64,000 nt of DNA from Chryseobacterium luteum (GCF_000737785.1 NZ_JPRO01000022.1:1-64000); one strand, 5' to 3'; positions 25,933 through 35,273 are shown, numbered from the stretch's first letter. Numbers and translations: made by a program. Notes: generated from the sequence alone by a model not told the origin.

Positions 25933-26433
25933 ATGGACCGGAAAAAAAGTTTCTTTTTATTTATAATACTTTTAGGTTTGTCTGATCTGTTATCCGCACA
26001 AAAAAAGACAGAAAAGGATATCTGGTCAGGGACCTATATGGTGAACGAGATCAGCAAAGGGGTTTCCAGGACTACAGATACCCTGGAAGTTTCCAGGATT
26101 AAAGATGCCGATCCCCGGGATATCCCGGCCAGTGAAGAATCAGATTTAGCCCGATGGTCCATGACCTCAAAAAGAGACGGGGGTAAAGATAAAATGACCG
26201 TTAAACGGTTTTTATTTGATGTAGAAAATGACAGTGATGCTTATCAGGAATTCGGCTGGACAGATCTGCATAAAGCCGGAAAAATAAATTGCATTGACGG
26301 CGGACATTTCTTTATCTGCCAGACACAGCCCAACACAGCCGTTACATTTGGAAAAGATGAAACCTATTTTACCAAAACCGGTATCTTTGGAATATGGCTG
26401 CATTATGGTGTGGTTGAACTACAGAAAAAATAA
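25933..26433 (+). CDS. Secreted hypothetical protein
   Basis: A 166-residue protein with a clear signal peptide (residues 1-22, ending LLSAQ). The mature part is charged, with TWSGTY-like DIWSGTYMVNEISKGV near the start and a CIDGGHFFICQT segment with two Cys that may pair. I do not recognise the family. It follows the LuxE-like gene by 31 bases and precedes the nuclease-like gene by 25 bases, so a common transcript is possible. Confidence 0.7.
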   Translation: MDRKKSFFLFIILLGLSDLLSAQKKTEKDIWSGTYMVNEISKGVSRTTDTLEVSRIKDADPRDIPASEESDLARWSMTSKRDGGKDKMTVKRFLFDVENDSDAYQEFGWTDLHKAGKINCIDGGHFFICQTQPNTAVTFGKDETYFTKTGIFGIWLHYGVVELQKK

Positions 26434-26458
26434 TCTCTATTTTTAAACCTTAACTGCA

Positions 26459-27004
26459 ATGCTGAAAATAGAAGAGCTTGTTCACGCATACATCCATTCC
26501 CACTGCGATTTCGAAAAAGAAATTGTTCTGACGAATTATTTCCAGGCCGACTGGGAAGCAGATATCCTGCTCATAGATTCCGAAGGATTCAGCCATGAAA
26601 TTGAGATCAAACTTTCGAAAAGCGACTTTAAGAACGACTTCAAAAAATCATACCTCAATAAAGAAACGGGCGAAAAATTCCTGAAGCATGATAAGATATC
26701 CTGTGGCGATTATATCTGTAATGCCTTCAGCTTTCTGCTTCCGATGGGCATGGTAGAACACAGCATGATTCCGGAACACTGCGGGATTATTGAATTCTAC
26801 CACAATGCAGACACCTGGGAAACGGAATTCTATCTCATCCGGAAGCCTGAAAAAGTACATGAAGATCCTTACTGGAACCTGAATGACAAAGATCTTTTTA
26901 TCCGGAAAATGGCCCTTAATTTATTACAGCGTAAAATGGAGATCAAAGGAAAGCATGAGGAACTTATCTTCAAAAACCCTTTCGATATCAAAAAAAATAA
27001 ATAG
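26459..27004 (+). CDS. PD-(D/E)XK nuclease-like hypothetical protein
   Basis: A 181-residue cytosolic protein. The sequence EADILLIDSEGFSHEIEIKL has the spacing of a PD-(D/E)XK active site (Asp, then Glu-x-Lys) and is preceded by a helical N-terminus, as in MmcB-like and other small nuclease-fold proteins. Two Cys and several His lie in the middle (KISCGDYICNAFSF, PEHCGIIEF). Function is unknown and the nuclease call rests on motif shape only. Confidence 0.55.
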   Translation: MLKIEELVHAYIHSHCDFEKEIVLTNYFQADWEADILLIDSEGFSHEIEIKLSKSDFKNDFKKSYLNKETGEKFLKHDKISCGDYICNAFSFLLPMGMVEHSMIPEHCGIIEFYHNADTWETEFYLIRKPEKVHEDPYWNLNDKDLFIRKMALNLLQRKMEIKGKHEELIFKNPFDIKKNK

Positions 27005-27040
27005 AAACTGTGCTGTGCTATAATGAAGCATATCGCTGCC

Positions 27041-27080
27041 ACAAAAAAATCCTGCCGTCACTCTAGCCGGCAGGATTTAA
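27041..27080 (-). terminator. Terminator of aqpZ
   Basis: Stem aaatcctgccg (27047-27057) with cggcaggattt (27068-27078). On the minus strand it is followed by a U tract (complement of the A run at 27043-27049), so it ends aqpZ. It may also act on the plus-strand gene. Confidence 0.85.
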
Positions 27081-27102
27081 TATAGAATATCAAAATTAAA
27101 TA

Positions 27103-27822
27103 TTAATCAGTAATTTCAGCAGTATCTCTCTGAAGCAGAAGCTTGTAGATAAGACCTCCTGTGATTCCTCCCAAAATAGGTGCTGCCCAGAACAGCCAAA
27201 GCTGCGACATGGCAAGCCCGCCCGCAAAAACGGCCTGTGAAAGCGATCTTGCCGGGTTTACCGAAGTGTTGGTGATAGGAATAGAAATAAGATGGATCAG
27301 CGTAAGCGCCAAACCGATAGCGATACCGGCAAACTTTCCGTTAGCCCACTTGTCCGTAGCTCCCATAATAACGATCAGGAAAAAAGCCGTTAATAAAAAC
27401 TCAGCCAGGAATGCAGCTCCCATACTGAACGCTTTTCCATTGTAGACCGCTTCCCCATAGAAATTCGTGGCAAAAGCTCCCGGTTTGGAAAAATCCACAG
27501 CTCCTGAACCGGTAAGAATAACATACAGGCATCCTGCTGCAACAAGACCTCCAAGACACTGAGCCACAACGTAAGGGATAAGATCTTTGGCAGGGAATCT
27601 GCCTCCGGCTAAAAGTCCGAAAGAAACAGCTGGATTGAAATGTCCTCCGGAAATGTGACCGACAGCATAAGCCATCGTAAGAACAGTAAGGCCAAAGGCC
27701 AGGGCAACCCCTAAAAGACCAATGCCTATATCGGGAACTCCGGCAGCAAAAACCGCACTTCCGCAGCCACCGAAAACAAGCCAAAATGTGCCGAAAAATT
27801 CAGCAAAAAGTTTTTTTATCAT
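27103..27822 (-). CDS. aqpZ: Aquaporin Z
   Basis: About 239 residues with six membrane helices and two half-helices carrying the NPA boxes (GGHFNPAVS and SVNPARS). The sequence is very close in layout to E. coli AqpZ (AVGHISGGHFNPAV, IGLALTLIHLISIPITNTSV), including the selectivity-filter His of helix 5 and the Arg after the second NPA, which point to a water channel. The start is set at ATG 27822. The upstream in-frame ATG (27849) falls inside the -7 box TACATTTG (27854-27847). Confidence 0.96.
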   Translation of the reverse strand: MIKKLFAEFFGTFWLVFGGCGSAVFAAGVPDIGIGLLGVALAFGLTVLTMAYAVGHISGGHFNPAVSFGLLAGGRFPAKDLIPYVVAQCLGGLVAAGCLYVILTGSGAVDFSKPGAFATNFYGEAVYNGKAFSMGAAFLAEFLLTAFFLIVIMGATDKWANGKFAGIAIGLALTLIHLISIPITNTSVNPARSLSQAVFAGGLAMSQLWLFWAAPILGGITGGLIYKLLLQRDTAEITD

Positions 27823-27846
27823 AATGTTTATTGTTAAAATGCATCT

Positions 27847-27854
27847 CAAATGTA
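27847..27854 (-). promoter_or_regulatory. -7 box of aqpZ
   Basis: TACATTTG on the minus strand, 24 bases before the chosen ATG. Confidence 0.5.
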
Positions 27855-28038
27855 AAATTTAAATTTTAAAATAAAAAGTTAAAACTTAAAAAAAAGTTGG
27901 GATTTGATAATATAAAATTACATATTTGGTAATTTGTTTTAATGTTTGTTAAGAATTTTTTCACATTCACATTATACGTGAACTAAATAATATGTCATAA
28001 ATGTTTATCTTTCGTTTAGTAATTTAAAAGCATGGTTA

Positions 28039-28659
28039 ATGAGAACATTTTTTTGTGTAGCCTTTGTGCCCTTTATGTATAGCTTTTATTATCCGCAGGC
28101 AGCAAAAAAAGCTCTTCCCTGCTATGATTTTGCATCAGTACTGAAAGTAGAGCCTACCGCTCTGTACAAGCCGCACCTGGAGGCCTCCAAAAGTTTTAAT
28201 GTGAAGCTCCTGAAGGATTCTAAAACAGTGCAGAAATATATAACCTCCGGAAAATTTCACAAAATAAAAAAAAGCGGGAAAGGATACCGGGTTCAGAGGC
28301 TTGATTACAGCAGGCCTTACATGGTTTCTAAAGCAAAAGCCACCCTCGAAAAGATGGGAGCCAGGTTCAGTAAAGAAACAAAAGACCACGCCTTTACGGT
28401 TTCATCCATCACACGGACTCTGGAAGACCAGTGCCGGCTGAGAAGGGTGAATTCCAATGCTTCGCTGGGAATCAGTTCTCACAATTATGGGAATTCCTTT
28501 GATATTTCTTATATCCGTTTCAATGATGTGCTGAAATATAATCCTAAAATGGAAGCAGCACTAGAGAAAGTGTTACAATATTATGCCAATGCCGGAAGAA
28601 TATATTACATCAAAGAAAGGCAGCAGAGCTGTTATCATATTACAGTAAGGAACTATTAA
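28039..28659 (+). CDS. DUF5715 family, M15 peptidase-like secreted protein
   Basis: A 206-residue protein with a hydrophobic N-terminus (about residues 3-18) that may be a signal peptide or anchor. The C-terminal half has the pattern SITRTLEDQCRLRRVN, then SSHNYGNSFDISY and CYHITV. This resembles the SxHxxGxAxD...H metal site of D-Ala-D-Ala carboxypeptidase/VanY-type (M15) enzymes and matches DUF5715 as I remember it. A cell-wall role is therefore possible, but activity cannot be claimed. Confidence 0.65.
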   Translation: MRTFFCVAFVPFMYSFYYPQAAKKALPCYDFASVLKVEPTALYKPHLEASKSFNVKLLKDSKTVQKYITSGKFHKIKKSGKGYRVQRLDYSRPYMVSKAKATLEKMGARFSKETKDHAFTVSSITRTLEDQCRLRRVNSNASLGISSHNYGNSFDISYIRFNDVLKYNPKMEAALEKVLQYYANAGRIYYIKERQQSCYHITVRNY

Positions 28660-28821
28660 ACCATCGGTTGCTGTGCTCAAAATATCCGATCCCGTTACAA
28701 TGTAGGCCGTTTTTGCTGGCTAAAATTAATTTTTTTTTACGAATAATAAATTTATGATACGATTATTTGTGCAGGATGTTTAGTTTACATAATTTTATGC
28801 AACTAAATAAACCATGAATTT

Positions 28822-29559
28822 ATGAACGAGAACGATTACAAACTGGCAGTCGCTGAATGGGACAGATATGTGTCAGATTATAACAAGATCACCAATCTGA
28901 TCCCGGCCAATTACATTTTTGACTTAACCGGAGAGAAGATCTCAAAAATCAAAGAGAAAAACAAATATGCGGATGTCTGTGCAGAAGTAGGCGTATTTAA
29001 AGGTCAAATGGTCCTTATCTTCCTTCCTCTGGATGAAAAAGGGTATGTTGATAAAAGTATCGTCGAATATGAGTACACGGTTCTTGGTCCGCTTAAAAAT
29101 GATCTCAGGCTTCAGGAAACAAAACAATTTACGGTTGTTAAAAACGCTGTTCTTTCCAGCAATCTTACAAAAATAGATGATAATACAAACACCACCCTTC
29201 CCGTATCAGATCAGCCGATACTGGATCAGGATATTGCTGTAGAAGCTATTCAGCGATGGAGAAGTGATGGAATGGAATGGTTCTTCCGCGAGTGTACAGA
29301 ATTTGGAGGGAAAAGAATTTTCAGAAGATTTTACATCCCTATGGAGGATCTTTGCCATCCGGAGCCAAAAGTTGCGGGCATCAAATGCTCGTTCGGACTC
29401 AGATATAATGAGGTTTACCAGAGAATGCTGGTAACACTGATCTTTATTTCTTTCCAGGAATTGCTGCAGAACGGAACCAGTCCGGCAACTATTTCAAATA
29501 CTTATGATTGGGCAAAACCATGTCCTCCTGTATGCCGCATCCCTGAACTTGGATCTTAA
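28822..29559 (+). CDS. Hypothetical protein
   Basis: A 245-residue protein without signal peptide or membrane segment. Nothing diagnostic is recognised. It has an N-terminal helical, charged part, a middle beta-rich region (YEYTVLGPLKNDLRLQETKQ) and a Trp/Arg-rich segment IQRWRSDGMEWFFRECTEFG. It is followed after 19 bases by a membrane protein and sensor kinase genes, so it may be part of that unit. Confidence 0.6.
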   Translation: MNENDYKLAVAEWDRYVSDYNKITNLIPANYIFDLTGEKISKIKEKNKYADVCAEVGVFKGQMVLIFLPLDEKGYVDKSIVEYEYTVLGPLKNDLRLQETKQFTVVKNAVLSSNLTKIDDNTNTTLPVSDQPILDQDIAVEAIQRWRSDGMEWFFRECTEFGGKRIFRRFYIPMEDLCHPEPKVAGIKCSFGLRYNEVYQRMLVTLIFISFQELLQNGTSPATISNTYDWAKPCPPVCRIPELGS

Positions 29560-29578
29560 ATATATAGTATAGACAGGA

Positions 29579-30202
29579 ATGACAGATTTTTTTAAAGCAA
29601 TTTTATTCCTAAATTATGGTCTGCTTCTGTCCATTATATTTTTGGGAGCGGCAAAATACCGTATACTTAACAAAAAAGAAAAGCAATATTTTCACTGTAT
29701 TGCTTTTCTTTTTTTTATTGAATTGCTAAACCTTGCACTGCCCTATATTTTTAGTCTTAATGATACCTCATTTCTGTATCCTCTGTACATAGCAGGAGAG
29801 TTTTTCCTGGTCACTGCCTTGTTTATCAGGAAACTGGATCTTCCAAAATACTGCCTCGGCATCACAGCTCTGCTGGCAATTGCATTTATGATATCGAATT
29901 ATGTATTTAAGCTTCCGTTCAACAATGATATTGTAAAGGTGATATCAAACATCATCATTATCTGCCTTTCAGGATTTACCCTGATCCGGGAGATCAAAGG
30001 GGCCTCTGCACAGAACCGTTTTCTTTTGGTGGATGCCTGTATTTTTTTCTACTATTCGGTTTCGGTGTTTATTTTTATTATCCAGCACCAGATTGCGAAC
30101 CTTTCAGAAAATGATTATTATATTATTCTCAGTGTGAATAATATTTTGTCAAGCATTTTATACTGTTCATTTTTATATACCTTCATCAAATTAAAGAAGT
30201 AA
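29579..30202 (+). CDS. Multi-spanning membrane protein, possible sensor partner of the kinase
   Basis: A 207-residue protein made of about seven predicted membrane helices (from FFKAILFLNYGLLLSIIFLG onward), ending with a short Lys-rich cytoplasmic tail. It resembles the membrane-sensor N-terminal modules of Bacteroidetes histidine kinases but is encoded separately. The next coding region, a histidine kinase, opens inside its 3' end in another frame. A role as sensory partner is inferred from position only. Confidence 0.65.
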   Translation: MTDFFKAILFLNYGLLLSIIFLGAAKYRILNKKEKQYFHCIAFLFFIELLNLALPYIFSLNDTSFLYPLYIAGEFFLVTALFIRKLDLPKYCLGITALLAIAFMISNYVFKLPFNNDIVKVISNIIIICLSGFTLIREIKGASAQNRFLLVDACIFFYYSVSVFIFIIQHQIANLSENDYYIILSVNNILSSILYCSFLYTFIKLKK

Positions 30203-30252
30203 CCTTAAATAGTAGCCTGCTGATCCTTATAATTGTTACCATAACAGTTATA

Positions 30253-30981
30253 GTGTCTTTTATTCTCTTAGCTTACAGATCTTTTATCAGCCGGATCATT
30301 AAAGAAAAGAATGTTCAGCACGAAGCTGAAGTTCTTCATCAGAAAAAACTGGTGCTCGAAAATATCAAAGCCCAGGAAGAAGAAAGAAAAAGAATAGCGG
30401 TAACGATTCATGACGATATTGGGAACAGGCTCAACATCCTTTCCTTGTGGCTGAACAACCTTGATACAAAAGGAGATGAGGTCATCAAAAAAAATATTTA
30501 CAACCAGATGTCATCCCTCATTGATGCGGCCCGGAGTATTTCCCATTCCCTTTATCCTGTAAACCTGGAATCGGTAGGGTTCGTTCTCTATGTGGAAGAG
30601 CTCATTGCCAATCTCTCCCATAAGATCAATATCTCCATGCAGGTAATGCCCGGATATGGGAAAAAAGATATCTTTGTAGAAGTACAGTTATACCGGATCA
30701 TTCAGGAATTCACGACCAATGTGATCAAGCATTCTACGGCTACAGACCTGTGGATTTACATTAAAGATTACCCTCAGCATATGGCCGTCATCATTTCTGA
30801 TAACGGACAGGGGTTTGATTATAATCTCGTGAAAAAAGGAATGGGCATCAAAAACATCGAATCCAGGATAAAATCTATGAATGCCATCCATAAATGGAAA
30901 AGTACCTTGAATAAAGGAAGCCGTTTAATTATTTTAATTCCAAACAACAATGAACTCCCAAATCAAAATAGCCTTAATTGA
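30253..30981 (+). CDS. Sensor histidine kinase (HisKA_3/NarX-type)
   Basis: At least 242 residues. The dimerisation/phosphoacceptor segment EEERKRIAVTIHDDIGNRLN carries the His (residue 53 from GTG 30253). The ATPase domain shows the N box EFTTNVIKHSTATDL, ISDNGQGFDYN and KKGMGIKNIESRI. The true start is uncertain. The frame is open back to 30142 and encodes a complete membrane helix (LLILIIVTITVIVSFILLAY) only if translation starts upstream of the GTG, yet no ATG, GTG or TTG is available there. The response-regulator gene overlaps its 3' end by 32 bases. Confidence 0.85.
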   Translation: MSFILLAYRSFISRIIKEKNVQHEAEVLHQKKLVLENIKAQEEERKRIAVTIHDDIGNRLNILSLWLNNLDTKGDEVIKKNIYNQMSSLIDAARSISHSLYPVNLESVGFVLYVEELIANLSHKINISMQVMPGYGKKDIFVEVQLYRIIQEFTTNVIKHSTATDLWIYIKDYPQHMAVIISDNGQGFDYNLVKKGMGIKNIESRIKSMNAIHKWKSTLNKGSRLIILIPNNNELPNQNSLN

Positions 30982-31627
30982 TGACGAGCAGCTGATCCTG
31001 GAAGGGGTTAAAATGCTGCTTTCCAACGAAAAAAACATATCCGTCTGTCTTACCTCCAGTAACGGCCCGGATTTTATTGAAAAACTGGCAAGTCTTTCCG
31101 AAGATGATTTCCCCCACATCGCTCTTGTGGATGTACAGATGCAGCCCATGAACGGTTTTGAGCTGGTAGAAGTTCTTAAAGAAAAATACCCTGATCTCAG
31201 GATTATTATCCTTTCTTCCCATTACAAAACTTCCATTTTGGGATATATGGTTAAATTGGGTGTCTCAGCCTTTCTTCCCAAGAATTCCGACAGAAAAACA
31301 TTTATTGAAGCCATTACCATGGTCCATAAAAACGGTGTTTTCTTTACTGCAGAAGACCATCAGATGCTGTTTACCTATATGAACAGCTCCGCAAAAAAGA
31401 AATCTCTTTTTGAAATGGAAGACGAACTCTCCGAACGGGAAAAAGATGTTGTGAAACTGATCTGCCAGGAATATACCAATAATGAGATCGGAGAAAAGCT
31501 CTTCATTAGCCCCAGAACAGTAGAAAGCCACCGCCAGCGGATTTTGGAAAAGATAGGAGCCAAGAACACAGTAGGTATTGTTATCTATGCTGTTGTACAC
31601 AATATATATTCTCTTGATAAAATATAA
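30950..31627 (+). CDS. LuxR/NarL-type response regulator
   Basis: A 225-residue regulator. The receiver domain (residues about 5-125) has the acidic pair DDE at 11-13, phosphoacceptor Asp61 in IALVDVQM, a conserved Ser and Lys in ILSSHY and FLPKNS. The C-terminal LuxR helix-turn-helix is seen in LSEREKDVVKLICQEYTNNE and LFISPRTVESHRQRI. It overlaps the kinase gene and is surely its partner. Targets are not known. Confidence 0.93.
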   Translation: MNSQIKIALIDDEQLILEGVKMLLSNEKNISVCLTSSNGPDFIEKLASLSEDDFPHIALVDVQMQPMNGFELVEVLKEKYPDLRIIILSSHYKTSILGYMVKLGVSAFLPKNSDRKTFIEAITMVHKNGVFFTAEDHQMLFTYMNSSAKKKSLFEMEDELSEREKDVVKLICQEYTNNEIGEKLFISPRTVESHRQRILEKIGAKNTVGIVIYAVVHNIYSLDKI

Positions 31628-31655
31628 TTCCGTAGAAATACGGAATTTTTTTTTT
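31626..31655 (+). terminator. Intrinsic terminator after the two-component genes
   Basis: Perfect stem aattccgta (31626-31634) with tacggaatt (31639-31647), GAAA tetraloop, and a run of ten T. Confidence 0.92.
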
Positions 31656-31764
31656 GGTGTTTTTTACGCTAGTATTATTTTTCCGTCTTCCGTTAATTTG
31701 AAAAAAGTTTTTACAGGTTTCCAAACTACCGGAAAGACTTTCGATAATTAAAGAAAACACTGAG

Positions 31765-33105
31765 ATGGAAAACGATACAATATTGCCTGTCGGAATCTTT
31801 TTTGACGGAACTGGAAATAACGGGATCAATGCCGCTTCATCAGAGATACCTTCAACCAACAATGAGAGCTACAAAGGGGCGCCTACCAATGTTTATAAAT
31901 TGTTCAGCTTATTCAACGGAAACAATAAAATATATGTAGAAGGAATAGGAACGGTCACGGGAGGCGAAGACAGCAATTTCGCAATGGCCACCTGCGCCAA
32001 TCCTCCGGATACACAGGGATATTCCTCAGACGATAAATTGCAGAAAGCCTGTTCTTTTGTAGAAAATATAGTCAGGGACAAAAATATTGACTATCATTTT
32101 TATATTTACGGATTCAGCAGGGGAAGTATGCTGGCAAGAGAATTCTGTAACCGGCTTGTCACGAGCTATCCCACAGCAAATATTACCATAAAGTTTTTAG
32201 GCGTTTTCGACACCGTTGAATCCAAGCCGTTTAATACCTACGATATGAACCTGCCCCAGGAAGTGGAAAATGCCCTTCATCTGTGTGCAGTCAATGAATG
32301 CAGGTTCTTTTTCCCGCTCACCGGTTTTTTTGAGAACTCAAAAAATATGCAGGACACCAAAACAGAAACAGGAGGTTCCATATGGAAAGAAGTTTTTGTT
32401 CCCGGTGCTCATGCCGATGTAGGCGGAGGATATCTTCAGGCTCCCCAATCGGTTTATATTTCTACAGATTTTATTAATATGGACGATCTTCAGAGCTATA
32501 TTTCAGAGGTAAGAAATGTAAAAACCGATGCGGAAGGAAATAAGATCTGGAATGCACTTCTGTCGGATTTTCAGATCGAAAAAGGAGTTGTTCTCTCTCA
32601 GGCTTATGTTACCAGGGAAACGGTCTTTAATACGCTTCCGTTTGTGTACGGAAAAATAATGCTGGACGAAACTCATAATGTAATGCCCGGAATTTTCAGT
32701 GCGGATCTTACCGGTTCCGGCCTTGAAATAGGGAATGATGCTTTCCTGACAGACTTTTATACTGATCTTACAGCCTATGTCAAAAACTTTTCGCCTGCTA
32801 TGAAACCCCGTTATGATTATGCAGATTTTGCGGAATATACCCACATTTCAGCTAATTTCGGGCTCTACCATGATGATACTTTACAAAGATCAGCCGATGA
32901 AATAGAGGCAGAACTGATCAACATCGGTCTGAATGTTCCCAGCAGTACATCCGCAGACCGCGGGGATCAAGCCAAATTTCTTACCGACCTCCATCTTCGC
33001 GAAGACAGCTTTGTAACTGACTTTCTGTATGGAACCAATGTCCCCAATAATGATATCTGGAGCCGCACCATCGAGATAAAATCCTTTGCTGCAGAACAGA
33101 ATTAG
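31765..33105 (+). CDS. DUF2235 alpha/beta hydrolase (Tle1-like phospholipase fold)
   Basis: A 446-residue protein without signal peptide. The N-terminal part has PVGIFFDGTGNN typical of DUF2235. The nucleophile elbow is YGFSRGSMLAREF (Ser118), a candidate acid is Asp149 in FLGVFDTVES, and the conserved GAHADVGGGY segment holds His216. These are features of the T6SS lipase effector family Tle1 and related fungal and bacterial hydrolases. No vgrG, PAAR or immunity gene is adjacent, so a role as secreted effector is only possible. The C-terminal 180 residues are not recognised. Confidence 0.82.
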   Translation: MENDTILPVGIFFDGTGNNGINAASSEIPSTNNESYKGAPTNVYKLFSLFNGNNKIYVEGIGTVTGGEDSNFAMATCANPPDTQGYSSDDKLQKACSFVENIVRDKNIDYHFYIYGFSRGSMLAREFCNRLVTSYPTANITIKFLGVFDTVESKPFNTYDMNLPQEVENALHLCAVNECRFFFPLTGFFENSKNMQDTKTETGGSIWKEVFVPGAHADVGGGYLQAPQSVYISTDFINMDDLQSYISEVRNVKTDAEGNKIWNALLSDFQIEKGVVLSQAYVTRETVFNTLPFVYGKIMLDETHNVMPGIFSADLTGSGLEIGNDAFLTDFYTDLTAYVKNFSPAMKPRYDYADFAEYTHISANFGLYHDDTLQRSADEIEAELINIGLNVPSSTSADRGDQAKFLTDLHLREDSFVTDFLYGTNVPNNDIWSRTIEIKSFAAEQN

Positions 33106-33149
33106 ACCAATAACGTTAGTACTTTTCAGTTTTAAATTTAGGTTGTTAG

Positions 33150-33176
33150 GGGGTGTCCGGAAGGGCACCCCTTTTT
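33150..33176 (+). terminator. Intrinsic terminator after DUF2235 gene
   Basis: GC-rich nine-base stem ggggtgtcc (33150-33158) with gggcacccc (33163-33171), GGAA tetraloop, T run after. Confidence 0.9.
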
Positions 33177-33230
33177 GTTGCATTCCGGGACACAACGTTT
33201 TTATTTCTGGGCTATTCATTTCTTTTTCCG

Positions 33231-33238
33231 TACTTTTG
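33231..33238 (+). promoter_or_regulatory. -7 box of the ABC-F gene
   Basis: TACTTTTG fits TAnnTTTG and lies 44 bases before the ATG. Confidence 0.45.
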
Positions 33239-33282
33239 CACCCGAAAATTCATTATTCATCACTTAATTTTTATTTAATAAA

Positions 33283-35205
33283 ATGCTTTCGGTTCAAGGT
33301 TTAGGATTACATCATTCAGGAAACTATCTGTTTCAAAATACAAATTTCACCATTAAAAAGGATGATAAAGTAGGTCTCGTTGGAAAAAACGGGGCAGGAA
33401 AATCTACTTTACTGAAAATGCTTTCCGGGGAAATTAATTTCTATGAAGGAACTGTTGTTCGCGAAGGAGGTGCTACCATTGGTTTCCTGAAGCAGGATCT
33501 GGATTTCGTAAAAGGAAGAACGGTTTGGAATGAAACGATGCAGGCTTTTGAGCAAATCAATGCCTGGAAAAATGAACTGGAAGAGGTGAATCATCAGATG
33601 GCCGTAAGAACAGATTATGAAAGTGATGCTTACACAGATCTGATCAACAAAATGACAGAGCTGAACGATCTTCTGATGAACCATGACGCTTACAATCTTG
33701 AAGGCGATATGGAAAAAGTATTGTTCGGTTTAGGATTTAAAGCGGATGATTTCCAGAAAATCACCGACGAATTTTCCGGAGGCTGGAGAATGAGAATTGA
33801 ACTGGCTAAACTGCTGCTTCAGAAAAATGATATCATGCTTCTCGATGAGCCTACCAACCACCTGGATATGGAATCCATTATCTGGCTGGAAAACTTCCTG
33901 AAAGACTATCCCGGTGCTATTGTTCTGGTAAGTCACGATAAGCAGTTTATGACGGCTGTCTGTAACAGGACTTTTGATATCAACAATAAAAAAGTGGACG
34001 ATTATAAAGCCGACTATTCCAAATATCTGATCATGCGTGAAGAACGCCGTGAGAAACTCATCGGGGCTAAAAAGAACCAGGATGCAGAGATCAAGCAGAT
34101 GGAAGATAACATCAATAAGTTCCGTGCAAGTGCTACTAAGGCATCTTTCGCACAGTCCCTTATTAAAAAGTTAGATAAAATCGAGCGTATTGAGGTGGAT
34201 AATGAAGACGTTTCCAAGTTCAATATCCGTTTCGTACAATCTATGATTCCCGGAAAAGTTATTTTCGAAGCTGAGAATTTAGGAAAAGCGTACGGAAAAA
34301 AACAAATCTTCGATGATGTAGACTTTATTGTTCAGAGAGGAGACAGAATTGCTCTTTTGGGACAGAACGGACAGGGGAAAACCACTTTAGCCAAAATTCT
34401 TGCCGGAGACATCAAAGACTATTCGGGAACCTGGAATTTAGGACACAACGTAAACATCGGATACTTTGCCCAAAATCAGGAAGAAGTACTGACACCCAAT
34501 AAAACCGTTTTAGAAGAAGCCGAAGATGCGGCAACAGAAGAAACAAGACCTAGAGTAAGAGACCTTTTGGGATCTTTCTTATTCCAGGGTGAAGCTGTTT
34601 CTAAAAAGACAAAAGTACTTTCCGGAGGAGAAAGAAACCGTCTGGCACTTTGTAAATTGCTGCTTCGTCCTTTCAACACGTTGATTATGGATGAGCCTAC
34701 CAACCACCTCGATATTCAGTCCAAGGAAATTATCAAGCTGGCGTTACAGAATTTTCAAGGGACATTGATCGTGATTTCTCACGACAGGGAATTCCTGGAC
34801 GGGCTTTGTGACAAAATTTATGAATTCCGTGACGGGAAAATGAAAGAATTCCTCGGAAGTGTTGGCGAATATCTTGAATACAGACAAAAAGAAACACTTA
34901 GGGAAATATCTGCTGAAAAAGCAAAACTTCACAGCGAAGATGTAAAAGTTGAGGTAAAGCAGGCTCCGAAAGAAGTGGTGGAAGAAAAATCAGTCATTGT
35001 AAGCAAGGAACAGAAAAATATTCAGAATAAATTAAAGAAGGTAGAAGAGAAAATTTCTGAGCTTGAAACGGAAATTGAAACAATGGAAGTTTCATTCACA
35101 AAAGAAAATCCTTCTGAAGAAACTTTGGAAAAATACAATAAAACTAAGGAAGAATTAGAAGTTGCTTTGCAGGAATGGGAGCATCTGGGTTCTCAGTTGG
35201 CTTAA
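33283..35205 (+). CDS. ABC-F family ATPase (Uup-like)
   Basis: A 640-residue soluble protein with two ABC domains: Walker A GLVGKNGAGKSTLL and ALLGQNGQGKTTLA, signatures FSGGWRMRIELAKLLL and LSGGERNRLALCKLLL, and Walker B with LLDEPTNHLD and IMDEPTNHLD. A linker rich in charged residues lies between the domains, and a C-terminal coiled coil (about residues 575-640, KKVEEKISELETEIETMEVS) is of the Uup type. ABC-F proteins act on ribosomes. Whether this one resolves stalls or gives antibiotic protection cannot be told from sequence. Confidence 0.94.
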   Translation: MLSVQGLGLHHSGNYLFQNTNFTIKKDDKVGLVGKNGAGKSTLLKMLSGEINFYEGTVVREGGATIGFLKQDLDFVKGRTVWNETMQAFEQINAWKNELEEVNHQMAVRTDYESDAYTDLINKMTELNDLLMNHDAYNLEGDMEKVLFGLGFKADDFQKITDEFSGGWRMRIELAKLLLQKNDIMLLDEPTNHLDMESIIWLENFLKDYPGAIVLVSHDKQFMTAVCNRTFDINNKKVDDYKADYSKYLIMREERREKLIGAKKNQDAEIKQMEDNINKFRASATKASFAQSLIKKLDKIERIEVDNEDVSKFNIRFVQSMIPGKVIFEAENLGKAYGKKQIFDDVDFIVQRGDRIALLGQNGQGKTTLAKILAGDIKDYSGTWNLGHNVNIGYFAQNQEEVLTPNKTVLEEAEDAATEETRPRVRDLLGSFLFQGEAVSKKTKVLSGGERNRLALCKLLLRPFNTLIMDEPTNHLDIQSKEIIKLALQNFQGTLIVISHDREFLDGLCDKIYEFRDGKMKEFLGSVGEYLEYRQKETLREISAEKAKLHSEDVKVEVKQAPKEVVEEKSVIVSKEQKNIQNKLKKVEEKISELETEIETMEVSFTKENPSEETLEKYNKTKEELEVALQEWEHLGSQLA

Positions 35206-35237
35206 TTTTTTTTGAATTAAAAATACATATTCTTCGA

Positions 35238-35273
35238 TTCCGTTCAGTATTAACAGTGTTATCCTGAACGGAA
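35238..35273. repeat. Inverted repeat downstream of the ABC-F gene
   Basis: ttccgttcag (35238-35247) and ctgaacggaa (35264-35273) form a perfect 10-bp stem with a 16-base loop and no U tract. The wording (tgttatcctgaacggaa) resembles a multicopy intergenic element, not a terminator. Confidence 0.55.
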
